Shown here in pieces: positions 44,990 through 57,312 of a stretch of 64,000 nucleotides of DNA; the first letter of the stretch is position 1; every line of letters begins with the position of its first letter. The notes under the pieces are model-generated. The model saw nothing but the letters and a program-made list of their open reading frames with translations. It was not told the DNA's origin and ran no database searches. The translations under genes were made by a program, and so were the position numbers. Where the stretch lies: the NCBI GenBank assembly GCA_030737875.1, contig JASFAX010000020.1, positions 29,712,688-29,776,687 on the forward strand, in the 5' to 3' direction. The stretch is from Allium sativum. Lineage: Eukaryota > Streptophyta > Magnoliopsida > Asparagales > Amaryllidaceae.

Positions 44990-47900
44990 TGTAACACCCT
45001 GGATTTTTAAATAATCATATTAACTAAATTAAATAATAATTAATCTCAGATGTAAGAATTAAGGGAATGGGGTTGCGCTATTGTGTTCGTCTTGGAATTC
45101 TGGTTGAAATAGAGTCCGAGTTTGCGAGAAACAGGTACCGGATGAAGGAGTTATGGACGAACGAAGTTTGGTGGCAAAACAAGAAAAAAAAATATTTGCA
45201 CTGGCGCACTTGGGAAGTGCGCCAGTACAAATTTGCACTGGCGCACCTGCCAAGTGTGCCCAGGCCGAGGCAGAAGCCTGCACAGCTTTCTGGTTCAGGC
45301 TGACCCATGTTGCTGGGTCCTTTTTGACTCCTTGCTGAGTCATTAGGGCTGAGGTGTCACCCTATCCTGACTGAATGGTTTTGATTAACCGTAAGATCAT
45401 CTGACGGCTTAAATTAATCCAAAACTCTATAAAAAGACCCATGGACTCAAACCCTAAATCAGAATTAAAACTAAAACTATGGACGTCATGCTGTCATCTT
45501 CAACCCTAGAGTAGCCGCAACCAATTAGAGAGGAAGAACAACAAATCAAATCAAATCCATTCAACCCTGACAACGAATCTTATTCAAAGGAGAGCTAATA
45601 CAACTTCAGAAATCAGAATTCAGAACTCAAGACCGCTTTTGAGTTGTGAGTTCGATAGTTTTAATAAAATAATTAATAAATTAATTGGATTGAGTTATGA
45701 TGCGGATAATTTGGATATGATGCGAATTATTGACTGCATGTTGTAATTATGTTGTAGAATTGTGTTGTAATTTCTATGATGTTATGTTATGATGCTATCA
45801 TTTACGATGTAAAGTTATGATGCTATCACCCATGTTGTAATTCTATTAGCTTATGTCTAGTTGAATCATCATGTTGTTCATATGCTAGTTTGGTTATGTT
45901 GATTCATATGATGGATCACAAGTTTGTATGCAAGTTTAGACATTGATTTAGACAAGAATCATAGGTAAGTTAGTATAAGTTTACATGTTTCATGACATCA
46001 ATTTTAGATCTAAAGTTAGGCTATGACATGTGTGAGTTATATGATAAATTCTACATGATATTTTACATGTTATGTGCGAGTTTACACCATTGCTATGATG
46101 CATAAATCACATATGCAAGTTTGTATAAATATATGTGTTTGGGGTTATGAATCATGTTATGCAAGTTTAGGGTTATTGCGTATGCAAGTTTACAACTTTA
46201 GATGTAGATCTATGACATACATGATTTATGCAAGTTCACACCTTTAGATTTGGATCCATGACATATGTTGTTTATGCAAGTTGCAACTTTGGCCTATGCA
46301 AGTTTTAGATGCATAACATCATTCACATATGCAAGCTCACCCCTATGTTTAGATCTATGTTTTAATTATATGTATGTTATGATGTTTTCTCTTTATTCCA
46401 TGAGTTAGACTATTCGATCTAACGTATATTTTACGTTAAACGAACGAACGTACAACATGGGGGTAAAAGCGGATAATATTAAAAGATTTGATTGGCATAG
46501 TGCCTTAAAAGGCATAAAATAAATTTGTGATGAAAATTGGTATGATTTTACATACCATAAATGGATGGACCTAATTGAGTCAATTATGGACATTGTTAAA
46601 TTTGGAATTGATTGATAATTTGAATAGGGAAAGTAATTCAAATTGGGGAATGATTAATTGGGAGTGATTAATCGTCTAAGACACGAGGTTAGGCTCTTTT
46701 GTGGTGTAAGACTGCCTGGACCCGCCCGGCAAATCCAGCTGCCACAAATGACAGCCTAATGTGGGTGGTCATAGGCATAAATTAAATACATAACAATTGT
46801 AAAGACACGAGCTTAGGCTCCTTTATGGTGTAAGACTGCCCGGACCCGCCCGGCAAATCCAGCTGCCACAAATGCCAGTCTAATGTGAGAGGCCTTTATG
46901 GGGTTACGGTCTTAATGAATTAAGAAACACTTAACCAGATAAACATGTAGTGGGACATGAGGGGGTTAAGTGGGTGACTTGGGTGGCATGTGGAATTCAG
47001 TGGGTGCCTTCGGTGGCATTTGGAAATACGATTAGAAACACTTAACCAAAATTGAAACATGTAATTGAAACATGAATAAGAAGTGGGTTAATTTGGATGT
47101 ACTAGAGGGGACCAAGCTTAGGTGGATGGCTTGTGTCAAGTAATCGGGGCCCATTTCAACCAGTAACCCATACATATCTTTGTGGGCTCGACCCAAGTCG
47201 AGGACGGGACACGCATACTGGGCTTTATTGTAAGAGGCCAAAATGGGTTAGCGGTTGCAACGCAAGTCCAGCGGGTTCATATGCGTATGTGGGCCCGGGC
47301 TAGTAGGTAAGACGTTGTTGCATCGTGTAGATATAAGCCGTGCATTGTTGGTTGTATCGGGTTGCCACTTTGGGTAGTGATACACCCCGCTGTGGGGCCA
47401 GCACGGGTATCTACAACTTAGGGAGCAGATCGCTTGGGTGTAGTGGGAACACCTAGTGGATATAGGGGCAGGCGGCACCTATGAAGGCAGCTAGGGGTGC
47501 ACGAAACTACCAATATCATTATTAAGTCTGTAGGCGGGATCAACCTTTGGGTGACTAGTGGTGGTGCAATATAGCAATAATCCTATAGTGTTGTAGTAGT
47601 CTAGTAATTATCTTATAGTGGTTTAGGGGCGCTTTAACGATATCGCTATTCATCTTGTTTCCTTGTTTATTCTGCCATATTCAATGGTTCATGGTCATTT
47701 TTTTATTTTCCAACTTATGCCTTAGCCTAGTTACTTTGTTATTTATATTGTTAAAATTATCGCACTCGCCAGACTTTATGTCTGACCCCCTTTATTTCCT
47801 CCTCTTTTCTTCCTTTCTCCCCAAGGTGCTCAAGTTTGGACTAGCACTAGTGGAGCTTGATCTTGGACTGCTGTTTCTCTACTTTTAGAAGATTACTTGG

Positions 47901-48196
47901 ATCACTGAAGTAAAGTTCATCTTCTCTTTTATTTATGGCTATTTTGTATTAGGGATTATGTCTTTCAGTTTATGCACTTTTGGTAGTCAAGATGGATATT
48001 ATGTACTTTGACCCTGGTTTTTGATGATGTACGTAAACATACGTGTTTTCCGCTGCAATGAAATAAAGTTTTAAATCCTTGAATACTATTTATATCTATC
48101 TTGTTGTTAAGTTTCTGTTCTATACTTACTTAAAACGCTCCATAGAAGTTAATGCATTCCCTTTGTGAGTGACATTAATGGGTGTGTGGTGTTACA
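44990..48196 (+). repeat. 3' LTR of C
   Basis: Matches the 5' LTR with many substitutions. Strong GC hairpin near 45200-45225 (CTGGCGCACTT / AAGTGCGCCAG), TATA (45425-45436), donor-like GT at 45646, hairpins (46680-46770, 46804-46893), acceptor-like module (47770-47825). The AAAGGCAT repeat seen in the 5' LTR is reduced here to about one copy. Confidence 0.9.
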
Positions 48197-48899
48197 AGTT
48201 GCCACTTTCGGACGTGATACATCCTACTATGGGGCCGACACAGAGTATCTACGGAGTAGGGAGCCGATCGATTAGGGTCGTGGTTAGGGTACATTTGGAC
48301 GTATGCCCTATGTCTGCCACCTTATAGTGGAAGGGATGATCTCATTTTGGTTATACTAGTAATAATGCATAGTGATCATTAGAAGCATATACGCCTTATC
48401 CTGTCTACGTTGTCACTCCTTCCATTAATGTAGTGATCTGTCTTATCCACTTTACATGCCTATCATGCTACTTTTATTTACATACTTGCTAAAATTCACT
48501 AGACTCGCCAAACTTTATGTCTAACCTTTTTGTTTCTCCTTCTTTCATTCGGTCCCCCCCAGGTTCTCAGGGATGAAACACTCAGGCTTGACCGTGATTC
48601 CGCTTACTTTTGCTAGAGCTGATGATATGTATGGCTCAAGCTCCTATCCTTGTTGCTATGGCTATATTTTGTTCTTGTGGAATTTTACTTCTTTTATGTA
48701 CTCTGATATTTTTGAAGTACAAGACAACAACTTTTATGTTGCAATGGATTTTTATGTTTCAGACATGTGATGTTTTTAGACCATGGAATCCTATGATAAA
48801 TAAAGTTTTTTTATTCTGCTTTTATTCTATATATCTATCTTGTAATATTCTATGTCGGTTTACCTATAACACTTCATGAAACTTAATGCATTCCATTTT
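48197..48899 (+). repeat. 3' LTR of O, piece 3
   Basis: Starts with TSD copy AGTTG and continues the O LTR (CCACTTTCGGACGTGATAC as near 7638). It retains the polypyrimidine/AG module lost from the 5' LTR (eight C then AG at 48561-48562, GTTCTCAGG) and AATAAA near 48790. It ends in ATTTT (48895-48899), where D inserted. Confidence 0.88.
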
Positions 48900-50087
48900 T
48901 GTTTATCCCTCAAGGATCATATGTGCATTAAAGAACACCCATCTATTAAATCCACGACAGGGGTCGAGCATCATTAAACCCGATCGTGCAAAATACTATC
49001 CAATACACTCAAACAGTCTATAAAAGGTCAGGGGCAATCACACTTGACACGACAATAGTAAAGCTTGCACACCTTGGACAGTCTCTTCAGTCATCCCCAT
49101 GTCAAGAAAATTCGATTGAACGGATGAGGGAGAAGAATTGTCCCGGTGTCACATTCCACTCCCAAATAGTCAGATGAAAGTCCGAAATACTAGGGGTCGC
49201 ATATGCATTATGTGTCCACTTAAAAATTATAGTCGTAGTTTCTTGCTCCTTAATCTGTTATCATTATTCCAGTCAGGCACTTTCCTTCAATTGTGGTAAC
49301 GATCGCCTACTCATCAACAGTCAAATACAACCTGCTCGCCTGCATGGAATTGTCCGTTTAAATTATTTGAACCAAAAGCGGTTACTCACTCTCAGATGGT
49401 CGTTCACTAATGTAAAGTCACCCATGCTGAACAGCCATAAACGGTTACTAATAGCTAGCTACAATGACGCAATGGCGTTATATCAATTAATGGGACGACC
49501 GGCTCGGACGATTTCAAGTTCAAATCTCTACAGAGGCTCACCTATAAATAGGATACATCCTCTACCAAGAAAGGTAGACCAAGGGGGGCATCATGAAGTC
49601 TTGCTAAATTCCGTTCTTAGCCATTTCTTAAATATTTCCAGCCAACATCATCATCCGAAGATCCTTCATCCATTCAGCCATGACGTCCATCAAAATCTGA
49701 TAGGTGTGAAGGATCCAGGACAACATCCTCCTCCTGCTCTGTCGCCTATCCGTCCTTTTTTCATCACTGATTCTGCCATTCTTCCGTCGAATCCCGTGAA
49801 TCTAAGCTGAATTTGTATGTAAAGCGAAACAATATTGAGTGAATGAAAGGATGTATAAAGAGCAAGAGCCGATATGTCTTGTAATTGTCATTATGATAGT
49901 GGAAACTCTATTCACAGTGGATGTAGGCCTAACACAAGGCTGAACCACTATAAAACTTCGTTTCCATTTTGTTTACTTTACATTTTTTACTTTCAATTGT
50001 TATTACGTATGGCTCCATTTTTTTTAATCATATTGGTAAAGTACATTCATCGTATCTTTAGTGTTTGGTCCATTTTTGGTGAAAACA
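48900..50087 (+). repeat. 5' LTR of D
   Basis: Contains two TATA-like boxes, TCTATAAAAGG (about 49018) and CCTATAAATAGG (49541-49552); the second is the better promoter candidate because both LTRs keep it about 10 kb apart with the same flanks. No genes inside. Confidence 0.85.
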
Positions 50088-50106
50088 TTTGGCGCCTACA
50101 GTTGGG
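50088..50106 (+). other. Primer-binding site of D
   Basis: TTTGGCGCCTACAGTTGGG follows the LTR end directly. The TGGCGCC core is typical of Tat/Athila-side elements, unlike the initiator-Met site of the Tekay elements here. The exact tRNA is not determined. Confidence 0.7.
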
Positions 50107-50181
50107 CCGATTCTCATATCTTTCCTCCAAAATTCAGCAGCCCACCGTCAAAATCATGAACTGCACTTTTTTCTCGAAGAC

Positions 50182-51797
50182 ATGGCCGGTTCAAAGAAAA
50201 ATAACAAATACAATAAAACTATCATGGCCGTTGAGGATATTTGCGGTGGAAAAACCACATCGTAGGCTTTAAATCGAGAAATTGAAGAATCCTCCAGGCC
50301 ATCTGTAACATGGGATGAATTGAATGTGCCTGTGAGCGGTCTGAATGGAAAAATGGATGACACGACAAAAATGATGATGGAAAGGCATGATGCCTTGATT
50401 AATAGCCGAGCCAACATTTCACTACCTGATGCTATGAACAATGCTGATGAAAGAGAGGATTCTTCAGCCTCGGACCCTAATCGACCCCAATCCTTAGTGG
50501 GAAAATAAGGGGGAGGCCGGCATTGAGGACTCTAAGGTCAGGTCTCTGCAGCTTACAGAGAAGCGTGCAGTTCAAAATGTCGAAAGCCCTCCCAAAAGAA
50601 ATGAAAGGCGTCGGGGCTCGAACTACATTCGCACCAGCAAAAACTTAGATGCTAGTAAAGGGGAGCGAGCGAGCGACTGATGAAAAGCTTATTATAGACA
50701 TGACCCAGCGAATAATGAGAGAAAAAGCAGATCGAGAAGACAATGAGAAAGGATGGGAGTTTTCACCCAATAAAAACCCATTTATAGAAACGACCCGACA
50801 AGCAAAGTTTTCTAAGAAATTCACACCTCCGACTATAGTGCCTTATGGCAGAACTGGAGATCCAAACATTTTTCGATTCAAATACGATCAACACATGCAC
50901 GAAGCTAGAGCAACTGACCAAATAAAATGCTTGTACTTCCCTGTATGCCTTGAAGGTGTGGCTTCGCAATGGTTTGCAAGACTCCCACTGAAGTGCGTTG
51001 ATCAATTCGCCGACTTAGCAAAGAGATTCCATGACAAATTCCGCCTACAAACTACCAAATCAAGGAGCGTAATGTCGCTCAGCAAAATGGAGCAATTGCC
51101 TGTGGAAACCATTAAAGCCTTCCTTACCCGGTTCCATGCTGCGGCGGCTGAGGTCATAGAACCAGAGGCTTGGTACCTATTGGAAGCCTTTAAAGGTGCT
51201 ATCGACAAGAAGACATAATTTGGGAAATGGCTCAAAATGAAGAAGCCAAGACTCTGAAGAAGTTCTATAAGAAAGTCGAAAAATACATGAACGTGGAAGA
51301 TAATGCCTCAAATGTCCAGAAGGGCACAAACAGTAATACTACCAAAGAAGGAAGAAGTAAGGAGTCCCAAATAGGGCAGAAGAACGACCTTTGCCAGAAA
51401 AGAAGAATCGATGAGAAGGACAATAAAGCACATTAGAAGTCACAATTTTTTAAGCATTCAGAGTTGACTCCTATAAATGAGACACCAAAGAAGATTTACT
51501 CCACCATAAAAGACTCCTGAGTGTTCCATCAGGTAAAACCTCAAAGGATTACGGAGCAGCAAGCCAATTCCAGGAATTTCTATTGGTTTCATAATCAACC
51601 AAGGCACAATACTAATGAATGTCGGAACCTGAGAAGCTTAATGGAGGAGCTCATCCAAATGAATCAACTTTAGCAGTATGTCAAAAATCCTCAAAATGAT
51701 CTAGCAGTCCAAGGGCAGAGTGATGCTACCGGTCAACCAGGGGAACTTGAAAAAGGCCAGACGTCTATAGACTTACAGCCGTTTACCGATTAGAAAC
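50182..51797 (+). pseudogene. gag of D (Tat-type), frameshifted
   Basis: The frame begins MAGSKKNNKYNKTIM at 50182, has a stop at ~50263, continues to 50508, shifts frame and is then open at 50649-51218. That part matches Tat-lineage gag: KKFTPPTIVPYGRTGDPNIF, then YFPVCLEGVASQWFARLP and FHDKFRLQTT. Another shift leads to 51227-51436 and a zinc-knuckle-like block FHNQPRHNTNECRNL near 51590, characteristic of Tat gag. It ends about 51797. Gag would package the element RNA; this copy is broken in at least three places. Confidence 0.75.
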
Positions 51798-52809
51798 CAT
51801 CAACTACCACTCGACATCTGAAGATAAAAATGAGCAACTCCCACCATCTTTATTTTTCAGTTACTTTGTTTCGGTTTATTTCATGTTATGTTCCTGTAGA
51901 GAATCTATGATTTACCTATACTGTACTAAGCAAGAGCTCTACAAGTTGAAAGTTATTTACTTTCAAAAATCATATGTTTGCTGGCTCACATTAAAATTGA
52001 TCTCTTAAATATAGGGCCGAAAAGAGACGGATGACTGCTCATTCGCGGCTCAATCATAACTAGAAAAATTCCAAGCGCATCCTGATTGGAGAAATTCAGG
52101 CATCAAACGCCGACATCACCATTCAAACCAAGCAAAGTAATTAAGAAAATCATCTCGCAAGTCCCAAAAGAGAGAATCATTCTGGGTAGAAGGTGGAAAC
52201 GCATCAAGCCAGAAAAGGTATGCTTTTCGTTACAAAAAACACAATTCCCAACAAACGTCCAATTCAGAAATCGTAGCCGAAAGGAGGTGCAAAAACATTC
52301 CGAAATCCTAGCCGAAAGGGGGCACAAAACAATTCATAAATCCTAGCCAAAAGGGGGTACAAAAACAATTCAAAAATCCCAGCCGAAAGGGGGTAACAGA
52401 AATCCTAGCCGAAAGGAGGTATACAATTCCAGTCTCTGTTTGAACTTAATAAACCAAATCAAACAAGACCAAAATTAGGTCGAAAACTTGAAACCCACGT
52501 CCTTCCATTGGGGCACGTACTCAAAACCAGTCTCCAAAGTGGGGTTGAGTACACATAAAAAATAATATATATATATATATATATATATACGAGTGTACGT
52601 CTAATTATGTTTCAGAAAGATCTAGGACGCCGGGTCAGTCCGAAACACGATTAAATGTGTTATTGGATAAATGCACCTTTCCAGGAAGTGGGAATGTATT
52701 CGAACGCAAGCTTCAAAGGGTTTGAATTACCAAAGTATCGAGAAATACAAATAAATGCGCAATAAAATAAAACCCCTTAAGGGGAAGCGAAGAACTGAAA
52801 TGAGATTCT
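51798..52809 (+). other. Non-coding interior of D between gag and antisense ORF
   Basis: Where protease and RT would lie in an autonomous relative, no such homology is visible in any frame. The region holds the AGCCGAAAGG tandem repeat, an (AT)n run (52564-52590) and short paired motifs such as CCAAAGTGGGGTTGAGTAC. Nothing else is recognised. Confidence 0.6.
52255..52432. repeat. Five-copy ~35-bp AGCCGAAAGGGGG repeat in D
   Basis: Units share AAATCCTAGCCGAAAGGGGG followed by TACAAAAACAATTC, with small changes (CGTAGCC, CCCAGCC, GAGGTGC). Five units span about 175 bp between gag and the antisense ORF. Confidence 0.85.
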
Positions 52810-55800
52810 AAGATCACAGTGAACCCCGTTTTGGGGGCATAACTATGACGTTAAAACGAACTCGCAATTCTAGCATAATGCACCACGAGAGTGTAACTAT
52901 CGTACGACGAATAAGGTATAATCTGATATGAATAAACCACGATGAGAATATAGTATGCAACATACCAGCAGAAAAGTTGACTAAGCAAAACACAAATTCA
53001 TCGCAGAATCCCAGATCAGATACAGCGTCATAAAGTAGGCAACACAAGTATAAAGTAGCCGGCGAGGACTGGCACTCGCATACACAACCAGTCATAAGAT
53101 CATCAATCCTCTTCACCATCCCTGGTACATCTCTTGGAGCTGCCATCCCGAACAGCGTGATCGTTAATGAGTAGAGCCTCAGAAGCATTTTCGTTAATGA
53201 TGGGAGCATTTGCAGGATGAATCTAAGAACTTGAAGCTTCGACATTAGCAGGACAACCGGTGTATGAAGAGACAGTATTCAGAGCCCCTTCCATAAAGAC
53301 TGAGCTCGTTCACCTACTAGTATTTTTCTGCCTTTATCTAAAGCAACACGATCTATTGCATCTAGGGGGTCTTTTCGAGAACACTGTCTTCTTTGTTCTT
53401 GGAATATTTAAGTACTTTTTCCCAAACAAGAGCCAGCATTCGAGGAAAATCCTTGTTTAGAAAACTCAGACTTTGCGATTAATAACACTGAAAACGTAAA
53501 ATTGGAACAGGATTTCTTCAGTTTAAACTTTAGCTTGCTCAAGATCATTGGTTAGCTTTGCTTTTTCTTCCTCCAAAGTTTTGAGGGCTGTGGTCCGGGA
53601 AGCAACCTCATCTTCCAGAGCTATCCTCTCCCGTTAGCAAGAAGCTACAGTTTGCCATCCCAGAGCCAGTTGAGATTCTACAGATTCTTTGCCGGATTGA
53701 ACCTCTTGAACCTGTTTTTCGATAGCCTCAATCTCCCTCTGAAGTCTCTCATTTTCAGCTTCCAAACTATTTGTTCTATGACATCCACTCTTTAATGATA
53801 TAATGTCGGACTCCTGGGATTTAATCATATGCGTCAGCTCAGAATTATCACTTTCAAGAAGTTCAATACGCTAAAGATGTTGAGGGTTTAATTTCTGGAA
53901 CTCGAAGCAATGTTTGTTCAATGACTCAAATCGGCTTCTGCTAGTATCATTGGCTTCATTTAATTCTGCCTCAAGTTGATTCTTAACAATATCAAGTTCG
54001 GCGGTCGTATAACGTCTTATAGCACTCAGCTCTTTAACGACATTTTGATCATCATACGGGAGCAAGTCTAAGTCAGGATCTATTCCTCTTAAATCCCAGT
54101 GTTCAAGTCCATTCTTCAACTTTGGATTGCTAGGGACAATCTCGTAAGGAGGCCTGTCAAGGATCGTTTGGACCTGACAGGAAGTGGAAACAATAGGTTG
54201 AGAATTTGCTGAAGATGGTTCCGGCAGAACCAGAAAACTAGAGCTTAAGAGTTCGATCGGCCTATGAGTTTTCCTTAACTCATCCTCACCTTGTTCGTCA
54301 TTGTCTCCCTTCTTTTTGGCACTCTATCTACTTGTAGCCTCTTTTTCGGATATTTGAAAATAATTATGCTTCCTCTTCTTCCGCTGATTCGCCAAAGATG
54401 GATTGGAAGCTGGTTCATCTGAGGAGTCTGAAGATAATCGGGGACACTTGGAACAACGATAAGATGAGATTGTGGAAGTTTTTGCGGATTAACGAGACCC
54501 GCTTGTTAGGAGAAACTGTCTGACAAAGATGATCCCATTCCTATTCTAAAAAGAAAAAAGAAAAACTTTTGCATTGGTATCATAAGATATTGGGGCAAAA
54601 TGAGAAAGAAGATATGCTAGATATATAAGGAGGAACTGAAGCGATCCTTAATTCTGTGAGAATACTTCCTTTACTTAAGGACAAGAGCTTTGGGAACTCT
54701 TTTGTTTAAGACTTGGGGTCTGAATATTTGAGCAACCACGTTACCTTGGACAAAGCCTTCATCCAAATCAGGAACATCAAAATCCTTAAAAGTCACCGAA
54801 CTACCTTCTTCTTGGTTATCCCGAACAAGAAAACTTTCATCTACGTTTGAAATTCTCTTAGAAGTCACCTGAATATCATCAGGTCGTTCACTCTCTTTCA
54901 GTAGATTCGAGGCAGTTTCGGTGGAAGCTTCACTTATATTCCCTTGGTCAGCCACCCAAAAGGAAAGACCGTCCCTCTCAATATGGTCCGAAGAAATCAT
55001 GAGCTCTTTACCCTTATGGCGCCTTGATACTGCCTTTTTGGCAGAAGCTGATTTAGGCCTAAGAGTTGCTTTGTTGCTTTTCGCGGGGCTAAAGCACTTC
55101 TTCTTCGAGACCCTCTTAACTGAAGATTTGTAGACAACACCCTTTTTATTAGAAGCATCCACTGCGAGATTACGCAAAGGGGAAAGCTATTCGTAGTGGG
55201 GAAGAAAGTCTTTAATAATCAAAAATTTCCTACTCCTCTCACCTTCCCCAGCAGCCAGTAAAGAGTCATAGAGAAGCGGCATTCTGATCAGGAAGTACTG
55301 AAACATAATTAAGGCTTGAGTAATGGGATTTAAAAAAAAAGAGAAAGAAGAAGAATCTTTGAAGTAAATATGCTCACCACCTTCCGTCTATATGCCACAG
55401 ATATTATCAAGGCATGGAACAAAAAAGTAATGATTAAGAAATCCTCGAACACTGTCCACCATGCCAGCAATAATTCCGGACCCCGGCTTTCGACAAAAAT
55501 GATGGAGGGACGCTGATTCCTCTTTCTAAAAGAATATAAGGAGCATATATCTTCAAATGAAGGAGCACATTGCTTTTTCCTCATAAAAAGAACATAAAGG
55601 TTTGTCAAAATCGCGTAGCCATTTAGGTGTAGTTGGTATGGGGCAATGGCCAAGCTCCGAATAATCATTTCGAGATAAGGATTAATGGGAAGAATTGCTC
55701 AATTTAGCAGCACACCATGAGTGACGACAACATATCCAGTTGGAGGAATATCTGCAAACTCTTTCTTACCGGGCAGCTTGGCTTCCACCATTTCCGAAAT

Positions 55801-55977
55801 TCTAAACTGGTTGCACAATTGTTAAAACGAGCTAATAGAAAGCTCTATCAGATGTCTTTCACAAGGAGTAGTAGAAAGAGCACGGGGCTTTGCTAAACGT
55901 CCAGCAATATCTACATCAGAGGTAATGTTTGGTATATTTACAGTAGTCTGGTCAGAGCTCCCAGTTTGGCCAGACAT
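52810..55977 (-). pseudogene. Antisense intron-containing ORF of D (PF04195-like, coiled coil)
   Basis: Start chosen at ATG 55977 (MSGQTGSSDQTTVNIP). Exon 1 carries FRISEMVEAKLPGKKEF and INPYLEMIIRSLAIAPYQLH, the plant 'putative gypsy type transposon' signature, ending at a GT donor at 55377. The 80-bp intron runs 55377-55298 with acceptor TTTCAG. Exon 2 has RSRKFLIIKDF, a basic Lys/Ser-rich part (RVSKKKCFSPAKSNK) and an acidic part ending at 54674. A second intron is possible, ending at a pyrimidine-rich acceptor near 54547. Downstream, 53520-54120 encodes a heptad-like coiled coil (ENERLQREIEAIEKQVQEV). Stops occur at *QLCNQF, near 55180 and near 55700. Antisense extra ORFs are known in Tat-lineage elements; their function is not established. 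Confidence 0.75.
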
Positions 55978-57141
55978 GATTCGGTTTTAGGATTCTGAAG
56001 TGAATAATAACGGGTTAGAATGTCACAAAAGAATTAATTTTATCAAAAGGACATAAGCGGAACAAGTGCAAACCAAAATGAAACCATGTATGACTAATTC
56101 TTATAGGACAAATGGAAATAGCTTGGCCGAATTTAATTCATTAATATATAATACAACCCAGATAATTTACTATTCGCATAATATCTGCTTGATTAGTCGT
56201 AGCGGGTTTCGAACACCAGCGTGAAAAACTAGGTTTCATATCTGAATTAATACCATTATCAGCATAAGCACACATAACTATGTTAGGTCAACTACTTAAG
56301 TTCAAATCAAGGCGGTCACACATATTCAGACACGATAAGTTGTTCATAACCAACTTCATAGAGAAACCAAGCTAGAACAACCCATATCAATCTAAAGGTG
56401 GGCGACTATAGAACTCAAGCATAAGTATGCACGATAGAGGAAAAGGAAAATTTCCAAAATCAAGACAGATATAGATAATGAACAGTTTTTATAAATTCCT
56501 AAATTCTGTGATATAAAGATGAAAAACGTTGATAATTCAGATAGCAATCAACAGAACTGGACAAACATGCAATAAGACAAGCGCACTATTTAAAGATTGG
56601 AAAAGGCTATGCATTTTTGACAAACTAAAATTCGCTCGTATAACCCTGTAAAAACCTAATTGGAATCATAAGAATTTTGGAGAAATCTATAGGGGAATAT
56701 CTTGGTTAAAGTTTGGGGCTTTCTGTTTATCAAGTTCATGCTCTAGATTTAATCAGAATAAAGATTAAGAAGGGAAAATCTAATTACAAGAAAACGAACA
56801 ATCTCAAGTCCTGGAAAGTAGACCGTTTAAATCGATGTTGAAGTTGCAGGATTTCAATAGAAGTACCACAAGCGGCCGAAGGTCAAAATGTTTAAAAGGC
56901 CAAAGTAATCAGAGATTTCAACAATAGGAAAGTTCTTAGAACAATGCTGCCATTAAAGGTTCCTTGGAAGAAAGGAAATAAGAAATAGAAAATTAAGGAG
57001 GCGAAATATAAAGTAAATGGATGGTTAAAAGGACCAATAGACCAAAACAATGCGTTAGTTCACTTGCTTGTACATAACACGCGAACGAGTTCAGGTTCAA
57101 CTAAGTGGGACAACGAGCGCACAGCTGTAAACCTAGTCAAG

Positions 57142-57193
<52 letters not shown>

Positions 57194-57312
57194 CCTTAGA
57201 AGCGCGATCATCACACAAGAGATCAGACTTAATCCATCAAATGGTATTACATTTCATTATTTCGAAGCTTGTAATCCTCACAAGCTGAAAATTACAAACT
57301 TTGAGGGGCAAA
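55978..57312. other. Non-coding 3' interior of D with (AT)n and PPT
   Basis: No coding homology seen. This would be the promoter side of the antisense ORF. An (AT)n run spans 57146-57190. The polypurine tract TTTGAGGGGCAAA (57300-57312) directly precedes the 3' LTR. Confidence 0.65.

Larger units (their letters stand above)
36893..48196 (+). mobile_element. Element C: Tekay chromovirus with truncated gag
   Basis: Termini TGTAACACCC and GTGTTACA with perfect TSD AGTTG (36888-36892, 48197-48201). LTRs 3232 and 3207 bp with many differences, so older than A1 and A2. The internal region (40125-44989) has lost the start of gag and carries several stops and frameshifts in pol. LTR E at the left edge of the window is the same family. 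Confidence 0.93.
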
